Assembly (NCBI RefSeq): GCF_009708035.1
Contig: NZ_WMBQ01000001.1
Location: forward strand, 1,178,001 to 1,242,000
Direction of reading: 5' to 3'
Length of the DNA: 64,000 nucleotides
Origin: Hyphomicrobium album
GTDB lineage: Bacteria; Pseudomonadota; Alphaproteobacteria; Rhizobiales; Hyphomicrobiaceae
Shown here: piece after piece, positions 54,156-63,765 of the stretch
Layout: each line of letters starts with the position of its first letter
How positions within the stretch are numbered: position 1 is the first letter of the stretch
The notes under the pieces: model-generated
Databases searched by the model: none
The model's input: only the letters and a program-made list of their open reading frames with translations
Told to the model about the DNA's origin: nothing
Made by a program: the position numbers and the translations under genes

Positions 54156-55970
54156 CTAGGCAGAGATTCTAATGGGCCGTCGTAGGAACGCCTCGGCTGT
54201 TTGCTCGCGGCTGGCGGCGTGACCAAACAGATAGCCTTGAGCATGAACGCAGCCCAGATGCTCTAATCGTATGGCTTGCTCCGTGGTCTCGACGCCCTCC
54301 GCGACAACGCGCATGCCAAGGCCCGTTGCCATGTCGAGAAGCGCCTTGATGACAATTTCCCCGCGGCCAGTCGCCATTTGGGCGACAAAGCTTCTGTCTA
54401 TCTTGATCATGTCGACCGGGAAGTTGAGCAGATGCGTCAGGGACGCAAAGCCTGTCCCAAAATCATCAAGGGCGACAAGCAAACCCTCACCGCGCAGTTG
54501 TTCAATGGCCCGAGCGACTATGCGATCGCTGCCGTCCATGTAGACGGACTCGGTTACCTCGAGAACGATGTGTTCGAGCGGTGCGCCGTGTGCCTTGAAC
54601 GCAGCTACGATGCGCTCATGGAGATTCCCCTTGAGGAAGTCCGCCATCGAAACATTCACGCCCACATGCTGGAGCGGGATATCTTGGTCGAGCCAGTATC
54701 TGATATCTCGGGCGACTAGCGCCAACATGCGATCGGTTAGAAAATTTCCCAGCGTGAGGTCTTCCATCGCTTCAGCAAGCTGTCCGGCCGAAATGATCTT
54801 GCCCTCAGGGGTGCGCACGCGGCAAAGAGCCTCCAAGCCGACGATCTCTCGCGTCGCAAGTCGGATGATCGGCTGATAGTGGGCTTCGATCCGGTTTTCG
54901 GCCAGTGCGCTTGTAACCGTTTGCAGGGCTCGAAACCGCTGAGCTATCGCGCTCGCCAAATCGTCATTGTAGAGAACAAACCTTCCTCGTGCAGTCTGCT
55001 TGGCATGCTGCAGAGCTAGATCAGCACGTTGTAGAAACGTGGAAGCATCGCAGGGTGTGCTTGCTGCCAAGAATGTGCCGCCGCACGTAACGGATGGCGC
55101 AAATGGAAGGGGGTCAGTCTGGGACGTTTCCTCGCCGCTCACCGCCTGCAAAATCTCCGCCGAGATCCTAGATAGATCAACCTCGGTGCCTTCCAAAAGC
55201 ACGGCAAATTCGTCCGCGTCGACTCTGAATGTCATCCCAGGCAAAGCAATTCGAGCGATCGTCTGGCCGATCTTACGGATCACCCGATCGCCAACCGCCT
55301 GTCCAGAAATATCGTTGACGTGTCCAAGGCTGTCGATGTCGATGAGCAGAAGCGCGAGAGGGCTCTTGCCTGCATCATATGCTTCTCCGAGCGTCTGTAT
55401 GAAATTCGCGCGATTGCCCAGGCCGGTAAGTATGTCGATATGCGTAAGCCTCTTATTTTCGGCCCTGGCCTCGTCGCGCTCCAGAACCAAGGCGCACAAG
55501 TCTACGCACTTCGCGACAATTGCCCGTTCCTTGGCTGTCGGCCCGCGTCTGGATTTATAGTAGAAGCCGAAGGCACCCAGCACCCGACCATCGCTCTGGA
55601 TGATTGGGCTTGACCAGCAGGCCTGGACACCGTGAGCCTTGTGCAGCATCTCGGCGAGACCCTGATAGGGAGCCCACAAAGGATCACTGAATATGTCCTC
55701 GACTGCGACTGGCTTTCGCAGAGCGGCTGCCGTTCCGCACGAGCCCACCCCTGGCCCGATTGCAATTCCATCCAAAGCAGCAGAGTAGGCAGGGGATATG
55801 CTGGAGCCGGCAAGAGGATGTATGAGGCCAGCGTGGTCGACCGTGACGATCGAGCAGAGCACGCCGTCAGCAAGCCGCTCGGCATGACGACAGATATGCT
55901 CTCCCGTCTCTTGCACAGAGCATCCTCGTGCGACCATAGCCAGAATATCTTGTTGGAGCTGGTCCGGCAC
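54156..55970 (-). CDS. GAF-GGDEF-EAL cyclic-di-GMP protein with degenerate GGDEF
   Basis: 604 residues from GTG 55970 with GGAGG upstream. An N-terminal GAF domain (about 1-165) is followed by a GGDEF domain (about 172-335), in which the signature reads DADEF (251-255) and is therefore probably inactive as a cyclase. The EAL domain (about 345-600) has EAL (380-382), NVSMADF, VLEVTES, DDFGTGFAS and EGVET, so phosphodiesterase activity is likely. The GAF would sense a small ligand. Cytoplasmic. Confidence 0.92.
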   Translation of the reverse strand: MPDQLQQDILAMVARGCSVQETGEHICRHAERLADGVLCSIVTVDHAGLIHPLAGSSISPAYSAALDGIAIGPGVGSCGTAAALRKPVAVEDIFSDPLWAPYQGLAEMLHKAHGVQACWSSPIIQSDGRVLGAFGFYYKSRRGPTAKERAIVAKCVDLCALVLERDEARAENKRLTHIDILTGLGNRANFIQTLGEAYDAGKSPLALLLIDIDSLGHVNDISGQAVGDRVIRKIGQTIARIALPGMTFRVDADEFAVLLEGTEVDLSRISAEILQAVSGEETSQTDPLPFAPSVTCGGTFLAASTPCDASTFLQRADLALQHAKQTARGRFVLYNDDLASAIAQRFRALQTVTSALAENRIEAHYQPIIRLATREIVGLEALCRVRTPEGKIISAGQLAEAMEDLTLGNFLTDRMLALVARDIRYWLDQDIPLQHVGVNVSMADFLKGNLHERIVAAFKAHGAPLEHIVLEVTESVYMDGSDRIVARAIEQLRGEGLLVALDDFGTGFASLTHLLNFPVDMIKIDRSFVAQMATGRGEIVIKALLDMATGLGMRVVAEGVETTEQAIRLEHLGCVHAQGYLFGHAASREQTAEAFLRRPIRISA

Positions 55971-56339
55971 GCCGCCTCCATTCGGGCCCCATTCGCCAAT
56001 GCTTAAGAATATGAGCGGCCAACAGTTAAGTCTTCGGCGATCCGGTCCATTGACGCGCCCGCGAAGACGAGAAGGCCTGCGCTGAATTCCATATATGGAT
56101 AAAAAGGAATTGGCAGGGATGTTTCCTTTCGAAATTCATGGCGTAACGACATCGACGGATGGCCACTCAATGTCGGCTGATGGCCAAAAAGCTGCCGTCG
56201 AGCACAACTAGCCACGATGCCTTCTCCCCGACCCAAAGCAGCCGCTCCGATCGTGTTGCTTCTCTCTTAGGTGTGCACATCGCTTCGCCGTACATTCAGC
56301 GCAATACGCTTACCACTGCACGGCGCGAGCTGGCGCTAT
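55971..56339. other. 369-nt gene-free region
   Basis: No convincing gene: a 77-codon frame on the minus strand has no ribosome-binding site. A 10-bp palindrome CCATATATGG is at 56089-56098. Otherwise I see nothing in it. Confidence 0.35.
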
Positions 56340-56870
56340 TCAGATGTGGAGTCGAACCTGCAGCACGCCCGCTTCGAGCTTAGAATCCATCGGCAATCCG
56401 CTATGCTGGAAGACGGCGAGCATCGCCCGGTTGTGCGCGAGCACCACGGCATCGAGGTAGGCTAGGCCCCGGTCGCGGGCAATCTGCACGAGATGCTTGA
56501 GGATTACGCTGGCGACTCCACGGCCGTGGTGCGCGTCACCGGTCACAAACGCCAGTTCCGCACTACGGGCCAAGTGGAGCGGTTGTTCGGAACAGTAGCG
56601 GCCGCCGCCTAGCAGCGTTTCACCGTCGACGCCGACTTCGACCACGACGAGCGCGACCACGTGCTCGAAGTCGACCTCGGTCAATTGCCGCAGCTCCGCT
56701 TCTGTCAGCTGCTTCTTGTAGGTGAAGAAGCGCGTGTAGATGGACTCGCGGTCGAGCTCCGCAAATGCAGCGGCGATGACCTCTCGGTCACCGGCTCGTA
56801 TGGCTCGGACGGTGACCGGTGTTCCGTCCTTGAGCTTGTCGGGCGCAGAATAGTTGCGCGTATCGATCAT
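56340..56870 (-). CDS. GNAT-family N-acetyltransferase
   Basis: 176 residues. The acetyl-CoA site appears as GDAHHGRGVASVILKHLVQIARDRGL, the GNAT A-motif (R/QxxGxG/A as HGRGVA), preceded by beta strands AELAFVTG. The N-terminal TPVTVRAIRAGDREVI is the usual start of the fold. It lies upstream of, and convergent in orientation with, nothing obvious; ppk2 is divergent 110 nt away. Acceptor substrate unknown; protein acetylation near pta/ackA is only speculation. Confidence 0.88.
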   Translation of the reverse strand: MIDTRNYSAPDKLKDGTPVTVRAIRAGDREVIAAAFAELDRESIYTRFFTYKKQLTEAELRQLTEVDFEHVVALVVVEVGVDGETLLGGGRYCSEQPLHLARSAELAFVTGDAHHGRGVASVILKHLVQIARDRGLAYLDAVVLAHNRAMLAVFQHSGLPMDSKLEAGVLQVRLHI

Positions 56871-56980
56871 CTATTAGCCCTTCGCGCCGATCGCTTTTGC
56901 AGAGCGCCTGGCTCCGGCATACACTCCGTCAGCATACTGCGCTTGCGAGCTGCTGGCCTTGGGGGAGAAGGAACTGCCCG

Positions 56981-57823
56981 ATGCAAAAGCTCAAAGGAAA
57001 AAAGACCGGAAACCCCGAAGGCAGCGGCCAATCGGCCAACTCGGGCGCTAAGCCGAGGCTGAAGCGCAAGGAATACGAGGACGAGCTCCGCAAGCTGCAC
57101 GTGGAGCTGGTTAAGCTGCAAGAGTGGGTTCGCCACAAAGGCCGGAAGGTTTGCATCCTCTTTGAAGGTCGCGACGGTGCGGGCAAGGGCGGCGTCATCA
57201 AGGCACTGACGGCTAGGGTCAGCCCGCGGATCTTCCGCGTCGTAGCGCTCCCCGCTCCCACCGACCGGGAAAAATCGCAAATGTACATCCAGCGGTACCT
57301 GCCGCATCTACCGGCCGGCGGCGAGGTCGTGATCTTCGATCGCAGTTGGTATAACCGCGCCGGCGTCGAGCGCGTGATGGGCTTTTGCACGGAGGATCAG
57401 GCAAAGCAGTTTCTCAACGTCGTCCCGAGCGTGGAGAAGGCGATCATCGCTTCCGGTGTGATCCTGCTCAAATACTGGCTCGAGGTGAGCCCCGAGGAGC
57501 AGACGAGGCGGCTGGAGGAGCGCATCGACGACGGCCGCAAGATATGGAAGCTGACCAACATGGACCTCAAGTCCTACACGCGTTGGGACGACTACTCGCG
57601 AGCACGCGACGACATGTTGATGGCCACGGATACGGCGTGGGCACCTTGGTACGTGGCGCGCTCGGACGACAAGCGGCGGGCGCGGCTCAACGTCATCAGC
57701 CACATACTCGGCAAGGTTCCTTATAAGGACGTTGCGCTCCCCAAGGCCAAGCTCCCGAAGCGGCATGTGTCGCCCGCCGGCAAGGAGCCATATCCGTTGC
57801 GCTATATCCCCGAGCTGAGCTGA
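56981..57823 (+). CDS. ppk2: Polyphosphate kinase 2
   Basis: 280 residues from ATG 56981 (GGGGGAGAAGG upstream). Walker A is FEGRDGAGKGG (61-71), the lid/B region is IFDRSWYNRAGVERVMGF, and DDGRKIWKLTNMDLKSYTRWDDYSRARD and PWYVARSDDKRRARLN are typical PPK2 blocks. It uses polyphosphate to phosphorylate nucleoside diphosphates or monophosphates; which direction is favoured cannot be read. It converges with fabI, which ends 5 nt away. Confidence 0.94.
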   Translation: MQKLKGKKTGNPEGSGQSANSGAKPRLKRKEYEDELRKLHVELVKLQEWVRHKGRKVCILFEGRDGAGKGGVIKALTARVSPRIFRVVALPAPTDREKSQMYIQRYLPHLPAGGEVVIFDRSWYNRAGVERVMGFCTEDQAKQFLNVVPSVEKAIIASGVILLKYWLEVSPEEQTRRLEERIDDGRKIWKLTNMDLKSYTRWDDYSRARDDMLMATDTAWAPWYVARSDDKRRARLNVISHILGKVPYKDVALPKAKLPKRHVSPAGKEPYPLRYIPELS

Positions 57824-57828
57824 CTGCT

Positions 57829-58611
57829 TCAGTCGATGATGTGATATCCGCCATCGATGTACAGCGTCTCGCCGGTGATCAGCTTGGCGCCGTTCATCGC
57901 GAGAAACGCCACGGCGACGCCGACGTCGTCGATCGACACGAGGCTCCGCGAAGGCGCCTTCGCCTGGGCCTTTTGCAGCAGCTTGTCGAAGTCGCTCAGT
58001 CCCGAGGCGGCGCGTGTTTTGAGTGGGCCCGGCGATATCGCGTGCACTCGAATTCCCTTCGGGCCAAGCTCGGCGGCCATATAGCGCGTCACCGCTTCGA
58101 GCGCGGCTTTAACCGGCCCCATGATGTTGTAGTTCTCGACCACCATCTGCGAGCCGTAATACGTCATCGTGAAGAGCGTGCCACCGTCCTTCATGAGCGG
58201 CTCGGCCAGCTTGGCCATGCCGATGAACGACCAGCACGACAGCTCCATCGCCAGCAGGAATCCGTCTTTCGAGCAATCGACGACGCGGCCCTGCAGATCG
58301 TCCTTCGGGGCGAAGGCGATCGAATGCAACATGATGTCGAGCTTGCCCCACTTCTTCTTGATGGTGTCAAAAACGACCTCCAGCTCTCCCGGCTTTTGCA
58401 CGTCAAGCGGCATGTAGATCGACGCATCGACCTGCTTGGCGAGCGCGTCGACGTAGCGCTTGGTCTTTTCGCTGCGGTAGGTGATGGCAAGGTCCGCGCC
58501 GAAGGCGTGAAACGCCTTGGCGCATCCCCAGGCGATCGATTGGTCATTGGCGATGCCGGTTACGAGCGCCTTCTTTCCCTTCAGCACGGCAAGCGAAGCG
58601 AGGTCGATCAT
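57829..58611 (-). CDS. fabI: Enoyl-[acyl-carrier-protein] reductase FabI
   Basis: 260 residues. NAD-binding GIANDQSIAWG (19-29), catalytic Tyr151, Tyr161 and Lys168 (YYGSQMVVENYNIMGPVKAAL region), and ISPGPLKTRAASGLSDFD. It reduces enoyl-ACP in the last step of fatty-acid elongation. Its ATG overlaps the ackA stop (ATGA), so it is the last gene of the pta-ackA-fabI unit. Confidence 0.95.
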   Translation of the reverse strand: MIDLASLAVLKGKKALVTGIANDQSIAWGCAKAFHAFGADLAITYRSEKTKRYVDALAKQVDASIYMPLDVQKPGELEVVFDTIKKKWGKLDIMLHSIAFAPKDDLQGRVVDCSKDGFLLAMELSCWSFIGMAKLAEPLMKDGGTLFTMTYYGSQMVVENYNIMGPVKAALEAVTRYMAAELGPKGIRVHAISPGPLKTRAASGLSDFDKLLQKAQAKAPSRSLVSIDDVGVAVAFLAMNGAKLITGETLYIDGGYHIID

Positions 58612-59825
58612 GCTCGTTTCTCCTCAGCCCCCGCAGCGTGCGAGCGCAATGCATCGAGCGCATGTTCGGCTATCATCAGCTCCTCGTCGGTCGGGATGAC
58701 GTAGCAGGCGACCAGCGATCGCTTGCGGGAAATCTTGAGCTCGCCCTTGGCATTCGCCTTGGAAGACAGCTCGAGGCCAAGCCACGTCAGTCGCTGCGCG
58801 ACCGCCTCGCGGATGGCCGGTGCGTTTTCTCCGATCCCTGCCGTGAACACGAAGCCGTCGATGCCGCCCATGGCGGCGGCAAGCATTCCGGTAAAGAGCG
58901 CAATGCGGTAGGTGAAGTAGTCGAGCGCTAGCTTGGCGCGCGGATCGTCGCTTGCCTGAAGCTCGCGCACGTCGTTGCTGATGCCTGATAAGCCCTTCAA
59001 CCCGCAGTCGTTGTAAAGGAGACGCTCGATCTCCTTGGCGCTCATCCCCTTCTCGCTCATGAGGTAGAGCACGACGCCGGCGTCGAGTTGCCCCGGGCGG
59101 GTGCCCATCGGCAGCCCATCAAGGGCCGTGAAGCCCATGGTGCTTTCGACGCTTCTTCCCGACGAGAGCGCGCACATGGAGGCGCCGCTTCCAAGATGCG
59201 CGATCACGACCCTGCCGCCGGCAATTTCAGGCGCGACCTCGCGGAGCTGCCGAGCGATGTATTCGTACGACAGGCCGTGAAATCCGTAGCGGCGAACGCC
59301 CTCCGCATAGAACGCGTCGGGAATAGCGAAACGGTCCGCCACTTCAGGATGGCCGCGATGGAAGGCGGTGTCGAAACACGCGACCTGCAGCACCTGGGGC
59401 TGCCGCTGCAGGATCGCTTTGATTGGAGCCAGGTTGTTTGGCTGATGCAGCGGGGCGAGCGGAACGAAGCGCGAGAGGCGGTCGACCACTAGTTCGCTGA
59501 CAACCGTCGGCGCGCTGTAGTCCGGCCCGCCGTGAACGACACGGTGGCCGACGACGGCTGGAAGTTTGCCGCCGATCTGCGGGCGCAGGAACCCGATGAC
59601 TTTGTCGAGCGCTGCCGGCACGGTATTGACCTCCGCGCCCGGCCACGTCTCATCGACCAGCAGTTCCCCTTCAGGGTTTTTGGCGATCAGGTGGGGGTGC
59701 GCGCCGATGCCCTCGATTTGTCCCTTGAAGCGCCGTTTAAGCTGGTCGCGGGCTCCAACCTCGAACAGCTGGAACTTGATGCTCGAGCTGCCCGCATTCA
59801 CCACAAGGATGGTTTCGGCGGTCAT
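58608..59825 (-). CDS. ackA: Acetate kinase
   Basis: 405 residues. ASKHA fold with VVNAGSSSIKF (5-15), GHRVVHGG, DTAFHRG, HLGSGASMCAL and FTAGIGENA. It interconverts acetyl-phosphate and acetate with ATP. It lies 3 nt downstream of pta and overlaps fabI by 4 nt. Confidence 0.96.
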   Translation of the reverse strand: MTAETILVVNAGSSSIKFQLFEVGARDQLKRRFKGQIEGIGAHPHLIAKNPEGELLVDETWPGAEVNTVPAALDKVIGFLRPQIGGKLPAVVGHRVVHGGPDYSAPTVVSELVVDRLSRFVPLAPLHQPNNLAPIKAILQRQPQVLQVACFDTAFHRGHPEVADRFAIPDAFYAEGVRRYGFHGLSYEYIARQLREVAPEIAGGRVVIAHLGSGASMCALSSGRSVESTMGFTALDGLPMGTRPGQLDAGVVLYLMSEKGMSAKEIERLLYNDCGLKGLSGISNDVRELQASDDPRAKLALDYFTYRIALFTGMLAAAMGGIDGFVFTAGIGENAPAIREAVAQRLTWLGLELSSKANAKGELKISRKRSLVACYVIPTDEELMIAEHALDALRSHAAGAEEKRA

Positions 59826-59828
59826 GGC

Positions 59829-60791
59829 TCAGGCCCGCACCGGCTCTTTTGCCCTGCGATTGTGAGCGAGCAGCATGGCAACCGCGCACGAGGCCATGCG
59901 GGTTCTGAGGTTATCGGCCCTTGAAGTCAGGATGACCGGCACGCGTGCGCCGAGCACGATTCCGGCTGCATCGGCCCGGGAAAGAAACGTCAGGTTCTTG
60001 GCCAGCATGTTGCCGGCTTCGAGGTCGGGCACGACGAGAATCTGCGCGTGTCCGGCAACCGGTGAGTCGATGCCCTTGATGCGCGCGGCCTCGGGGCTGA
60101 TCGCGTTGTCGAAGGCAAGAGGGCCATCGACAATGCCGCCGGTGATCTGGCCGCGATCGGCCATCTTGCACAGCGCCGCTGCCTCGATCGTCGAAGGAAT
60201 GCCCGGGTTGATGGTCTCGACGGCAGAGAGGATCGCGACCTTCGGCGTGCCGAGGCCCAGTCCCGCGTAGAGGTCGATCGCGTTCTGGACGATGTCGCGT
60301 TTTGCCATCAGGTCGGGAAAGATGTTCACGGCCGCATCGGTGATGAACAGGGTTTCCGCGTGGTTGGGCACGTCCATGACGAACACATGACTGATGCGCC
60401 GTCCCGTCCTCAGCCCCGTCTCGCGCTTGGCGACCGCACCGAGAAGCTCGTCCGAGTGTAGGCTGCCCTTCATCAGCAGCTCAGCTACGCCCTTGCGGAC
60501 GAGTTCGACGGCCAGCTCGGCGGCGGCCTGACTATGCGGTGCATCGACGATCTCGTGCCCGGAGATGTCGAGCCCGAACTTTTCGGCGACCGCCTTGATC
60601 TTGGCTTTGGGACCCACAAGGATCGGCACGATCAGTCTCGCGCTTGCCGCATCGAGGACTCCGCGGAGCGAGCTCTCGTCGCATGGGTGAGCCACCGCCG
60701 TTGGAAGCGGTTGAAGTCCTCGAGTCGCCGCCAGAAGCCGATCGTACTTATCGTGCTCGCGCAGCTGCGAGACTACTGCCTTCTTGGTCAT
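59829..60791 (-). CDS. pta: Phosphate acetyltransferase, short form
   Basis: 320 residues, matching the single-domain phosphotransacetylase/phosphate butyryltransferase family, not the long Pta. Motifs include KGSLHSDELLGAV, MDVPNHAETLFITDAAVN, GPLAFDNAISPEAA and NMLAKNLTFLSRADAAGIVLGA. Pairing with ackA favours acetyl-CoA as substrate. Upstream genes of the same set are the unknown 142-residue protein and the DUF3141 protein. Confidence 0.92.
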   Translation of the reverse strand: MTKKAVVSQLREHDKYDRLLAATRGLQPLPTAVAHPCDESSLRGVLDAASARLIVPILVGPKAKIKAVAEKFGLDISGHEIVDAPHSQAAAELAVELVRKGVAELLMKGSLHSDELLGAVAKRETGLRTGRRISHVFVMDVPNHAETLFITDAAVNIFPDLMAKRDIVQNAIDLYAGLGLGTPKVAILSAVETINPGIPSTIEAAALCKMADRGQITGGIVDGPLAFDNAISPEAARIKGIDSPVAGHAQILVVPDLEAGNMLAKNLTFLSRADAAGIVLGARVPVILTSRADNLRTRMASCAVAMLLAHNRRAKEPVRA

Positions 60792-60830
60792 GGCACCGAT
60801 CCTCTTTCGCGGACGATGCGCGGCTACCCG

Positions 60831-61259
60831 TCACCATTTCAGGTACAGCGCTGCCTCTCCAGGCATGCCGCCTGGAAAGCTGATGATCTCGGCGTGGAGC
60901 TTGTAGCCGAGCGGTCGCAACTCCTTGTCGAAGAAGTCATAGGCATTCTTGGCAAACCCCTGGAGCGTAGTGGGCCACTCTGGGTCGGCAATATTGATGC
61001 GTCGGCCGCCGTCCGAGCAGAAGGTGCACGGGAACGTCACCGCTTGGATCTGGTGCTCGCCACGCTTGGCGGCGACACTCACGGCGTGATTGATCCGTTC
61101 GATAGCTTCGGGTGCGACCGTGCGTGTCATGAACGCCTCGCGCAGATCGAGTTCCTGCTGCTGCTTCTTCTGCTTCAGCCGCCGCTCCTTCTCCATCTCC
61201 GCCAGCTCGGCCTCGGAGGCCATTTGCAGTAGGTCGTTAGGTTTCAAAAGGTCAGCCAT
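60831..61259 (-). CDS. Conserved-looking protein of unknown function
   Basis: 142 residues. A charged, helical N-terminal half (EMEKERRLKQKKQQQELDLREAF) is followed by a compact domain with CTFCSDGGRRIN and ADPEWPTTLQGFAKNAYDFF. No signal peptide, so cytoplasmic. It sits 39 nt upstream of pta and 26 nt downstream of the DUF3141 gene, both on the same strand, so it is probably part of that operon. Family not recognised. Confidence 0.7.
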   Translation of the reverse strand: MADLLKPNDLLQMASEAELAEMEKERRLKQKKQQQELDLREAFMTRTVAPEAIERINHAVSVAAKRGEHQIQAVTFPCTFCSDGGRRINIADPEWPTTLQGFAKNAYDFFDKELRPLGYKLHAEIISFPGGMPGEAALYLKW

Positions 61260-61285
61260 GGTCGTGCTCGCTTGCTCTACCCGGG

Positions 61286-63556
61286 TTAGCTTGCCCGTCT
61301 GTGTTTGGAACCCTTGCCGCCGTGGAGCGGCAGCGGACGGAGCTTCGTGAAATGCTGCAGCTCGTGAGATGATGGACTGTCGGCGCTTTGCTCGAGTAGG
61401 TGCTCCAGCGCAGCCAGTCGAACCTCTGCGGTTGTCGTGTGCAGCCCGACAGTCTCGATCAGTCTCCGCAGCATCGCTCGCATCTGCCCGGCGAGTGCGG
61501 GGTCCTTCTCGAGCATGGCCGGAACGGCCGCAATTGCGCGCTGCGGTTCAACCAGCAGCATGAAGAATTGCTCGCGCACGACGCGCTTGAATTCGCTGAG
61601 AGACATGCCGCTTCCGGCCTCCTCGCGCATGCGCCGGAGGAGATTGAAACCACGCTCGTCGAAGGCGCCGTCGGGTTCGCCGAGATAGAGCATGGCGCGG
61701 ATTGCCGCTTCGCGGGGGCCACCAGCCGATATGCCATCCCGCAGCTCTTTGATGCGGCGGTTTACAAGCGCGAGATGCGCGGCGTCCTTGCGAGGTCTGC
61801 GCAACGCCGTCCCGTCCGCTGCCTTGAGCCCGACCAGCGCCTGCAACACGGGCGAGCCATAGACGGCATTGAAGGTCGCCTCACACAAATCGTCGCGCTG
61901 TCGGCGGTAGGTATCGAGCCACGTTTCGGTCCAGCTCGATAGGAGCTCCTGGACTTGCCAGAATGGATTAGTGGTAGGGACGGGCTGGCGGTTATCGCGT
62001 GCCAAGTCCGCTGCGGCTTCCAGCGGTTTCATCATCGGACTCTCGGCGGAGAACATCTCGTACTGGATTCGCAGCGGGTGCATACGCCGCATCGCCACGG
62101 CCAGGTCCTCGTTCGCCCATAGCCGCACCCACGGCTGCACGAACATCCTATAGAGACCAAGATTGATCTCAGAAACGCGGGCGACCGTCGCGAACTTGCG
62201 ATCGTCGCTTTCGTCATTGCCGCCGAGGGCGCGAATGTCATCCAGGGTCCGCGCCTCGAACCGCACGAGGTAGTTTCCGCCGATCAAGTCCGCGGCGCGC
62301 TGCCCGGGATCCTTGGCCACCATCACCGCTTCATAGAGTCCCGGCGGCAGAACATCGATGAGGTCGATGTTGCTGGCGAACTCGTCGTGCTCTTTCTTCG
62401 CCACTGAGCCTGAGACGAAAATCCCCAGATGCCCGATCGAGGGATGCACCGTATAGACGATGGTTTGGCCGTGGGTGCGGATGTCCTCCACGTTTTCGTA
62501 AAGCTCGAGGATCCAATCGAGCGCTTGCGGCGGCGGCGTGATGTTATCGGCCTTCGAGCAGAAGACGATGATCGGGGAGGTGATGTTGCGCAGGTCGAAG
62601 CGGGTGCCATCAGAGGATGCGATCTCGCCGGACGCCAGTTTGTTTCCGATGAATAGCTCGTCGGCGATAAACTGCATCTCTTCTGCGTTGAGAACGACGT
62701 GCCCGCCCCACCACTGCTCGAACTCGAGATAGCGCGGCGCCTCGCTGTCGACCTTGGCATAGAGGTTGTGCTGCTTCGACCAGAGCGTGTTCGCGGGATT
62801 GAGGTTCTCGAAGTTCGACACGAGCCAGGCGCCGTCGAATTTGCCGTTGCCGATATCGCCGGTCAGGGCCGTTAGCCAGCTACCGCCCAAAAGACCCGCC
62901 GTGTACCGCATCGGGTTCTCGCCGTGCACGCCCGCCCAATAGGACAGCGGGGAGCCGGCAACGATAATAGGTCCGAACAGCTCTGGTCGTTGTGCCGCGA
63001 CGAGCATCACGGCCCATCCCGCCTGGCAATTGCCGACGACGGCAGGTTTACCATCTGCATCTGGATGCAGCTCGATCACCCGCTCGAGGAAAGCGGCCTC
63101 GGCGTGCACGATGTCTTCGATCGTCTGACCGGGAATTGGCTCCGGCAGAAACCCAATGAAGTAACAGGGATGCCCGGCCTTGAAGGCAACGCCGATCTCG
63201 CTCTGGGGCTTGAAGCCGCCTATGCCCGGGCCGTGTCCGGCGCGTGGGTCGACGATTACGAACGGGCGCTTGGTGGCATCGATCTCGACATCGGGGGGAG
63301 GCGCGACCCGTACCAACACATAGTTGACCGGGCGCCCGAGAGTGCGCCCGTCCATGACAAGCTCGCACGCGAACTTCAGAACATGCGGAGCGACCTTAGC
63401 GGCGTGCTCGCGATACCGCTCGCTGCGCTGCTGCAGCACATCAAAGAAGAGGAGGGAGCGTTGGCATGCATCGATCCAATAGGACCAGGCATCCCCCAGA
63501 GGAAAAGCCGGTGCCGGCGCGCGAGGATCGGTGATTGGAGTCGAGGTACGGAGCAT
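61286..63556 (-). CDS. DUF3141 protein, alpha/beta-hydrolase related to PHA synthase
   Basis: 756 residues. The N-terminal 450 residues are an alpha/beta-hydrolase: VIVDPRAGHGPGIGGFKP, EDIVHAEAAFLERVI, and the nucleophile elbow GNCQAGWA, a Cys-containing version as in PHA synthases, then ADNITPPPQALDWI and PSIGHLGIFVSG for the Asp and His. The C-terminal 300 residues are helical and specific to DUF3141. It leads the set with pta, ackA and fabI, which suggests a role in acyl-CoA or polyester metabolism, not shown. Confidence 0.88.
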   Translation of the reverse strand: MLRTSTPITDPRAPAPAFPLGDAWSYWIDACQRSLLFFDVLQQRSERYREHAAKVAPHVLKFACELVMDGRTLGRPVNYVLVRVAPPPDVEIDATKRPFVIVDPRAGHGPGIGGFKPQSEIGVAFKAGHPCYFIGFLPEPIPGQTIEDIVHAEAAFLERVIELHPDADGKPAVVGNCQAGWAVMLVAAQRPELFGPIIVAGSPLSYWAGVHGENPMRYTAGLLGGSWLTALTGDIGNGKFDGAWLVSNFENLNPANTLWSKQHNLYAKVDSEAPRYLEFEQWWGGHVVLNAEEMQFIADELFIGNKLASGEIASSDGTRFDLRNITSPIIVFCSKADNITPPPQALDWILELYENVEDIRTHGQTIVYTVHPSIGHLGIFVSGSVAKKEHDEFASNIDLIDVLPPGLYEAVMVAKDPGQRAADLIGGNYLVRFEARTLDDIRALGGNDESDDRKFATVARVSEINLGLYRMFVQPWVRLWANEDLAVAMRRMHPLRIQYEMFSAESPMMKPLEAAADLARDNRQPVPTTNPFWQVQELLSSWTETWLDTYRRQRDDLCEATFNAVYGSPVLQALVGLKAADGTALRRPRKDAAHLALVNRRIKELRDGISAGGPREAAIRAMLYLGEPDGAFDERGFNLLRRMREEAGSGMSLSEFKRVVREQFFMLLVEPQRAIAAVPAMLEKDPALAGQMRAMLRRLIETVGLHTTTAEVRLAALEHLLEQSADSPSSHELQHFTKLRPLPLHGGKGSKHRRAS

Positions 63557-63765
63557 CGCGGTTCACTCCCTTGAAGGGTGTGCGTGAACAATCCGAACCC
63601 CTCGCACTCCATACCCACGGTGGCGGCCGGTCAACAAAAAGCAACCGCGATGAGGGCAAATATTCCGTTTACTGAACCAGCGTTAACGTGCCGAATTGCG
63701 TATCGGTCGGAGCGCGCTGGTGTAAGCTAAGCGGCTGGCGACCGCATGTGTCGGGGAGTGGTGTC

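Noticed and set aside
53756-54244. 162-codon frame on the minus strand in the region upstream of xoxF
   Set aside because: No ribosome-binding site, basic low-complexity translation and overlap with the EAL gene end.
56089-56098. Palindrome CCATATATGG
   Set aside because: Only 10 bp and AT-rich; it may be chance and is not repeated near another gene.
56003-56236. 77-codon frame on the minus strand
   Set aside because: No ribosome-binding site before any start codon and no family match that I can see.
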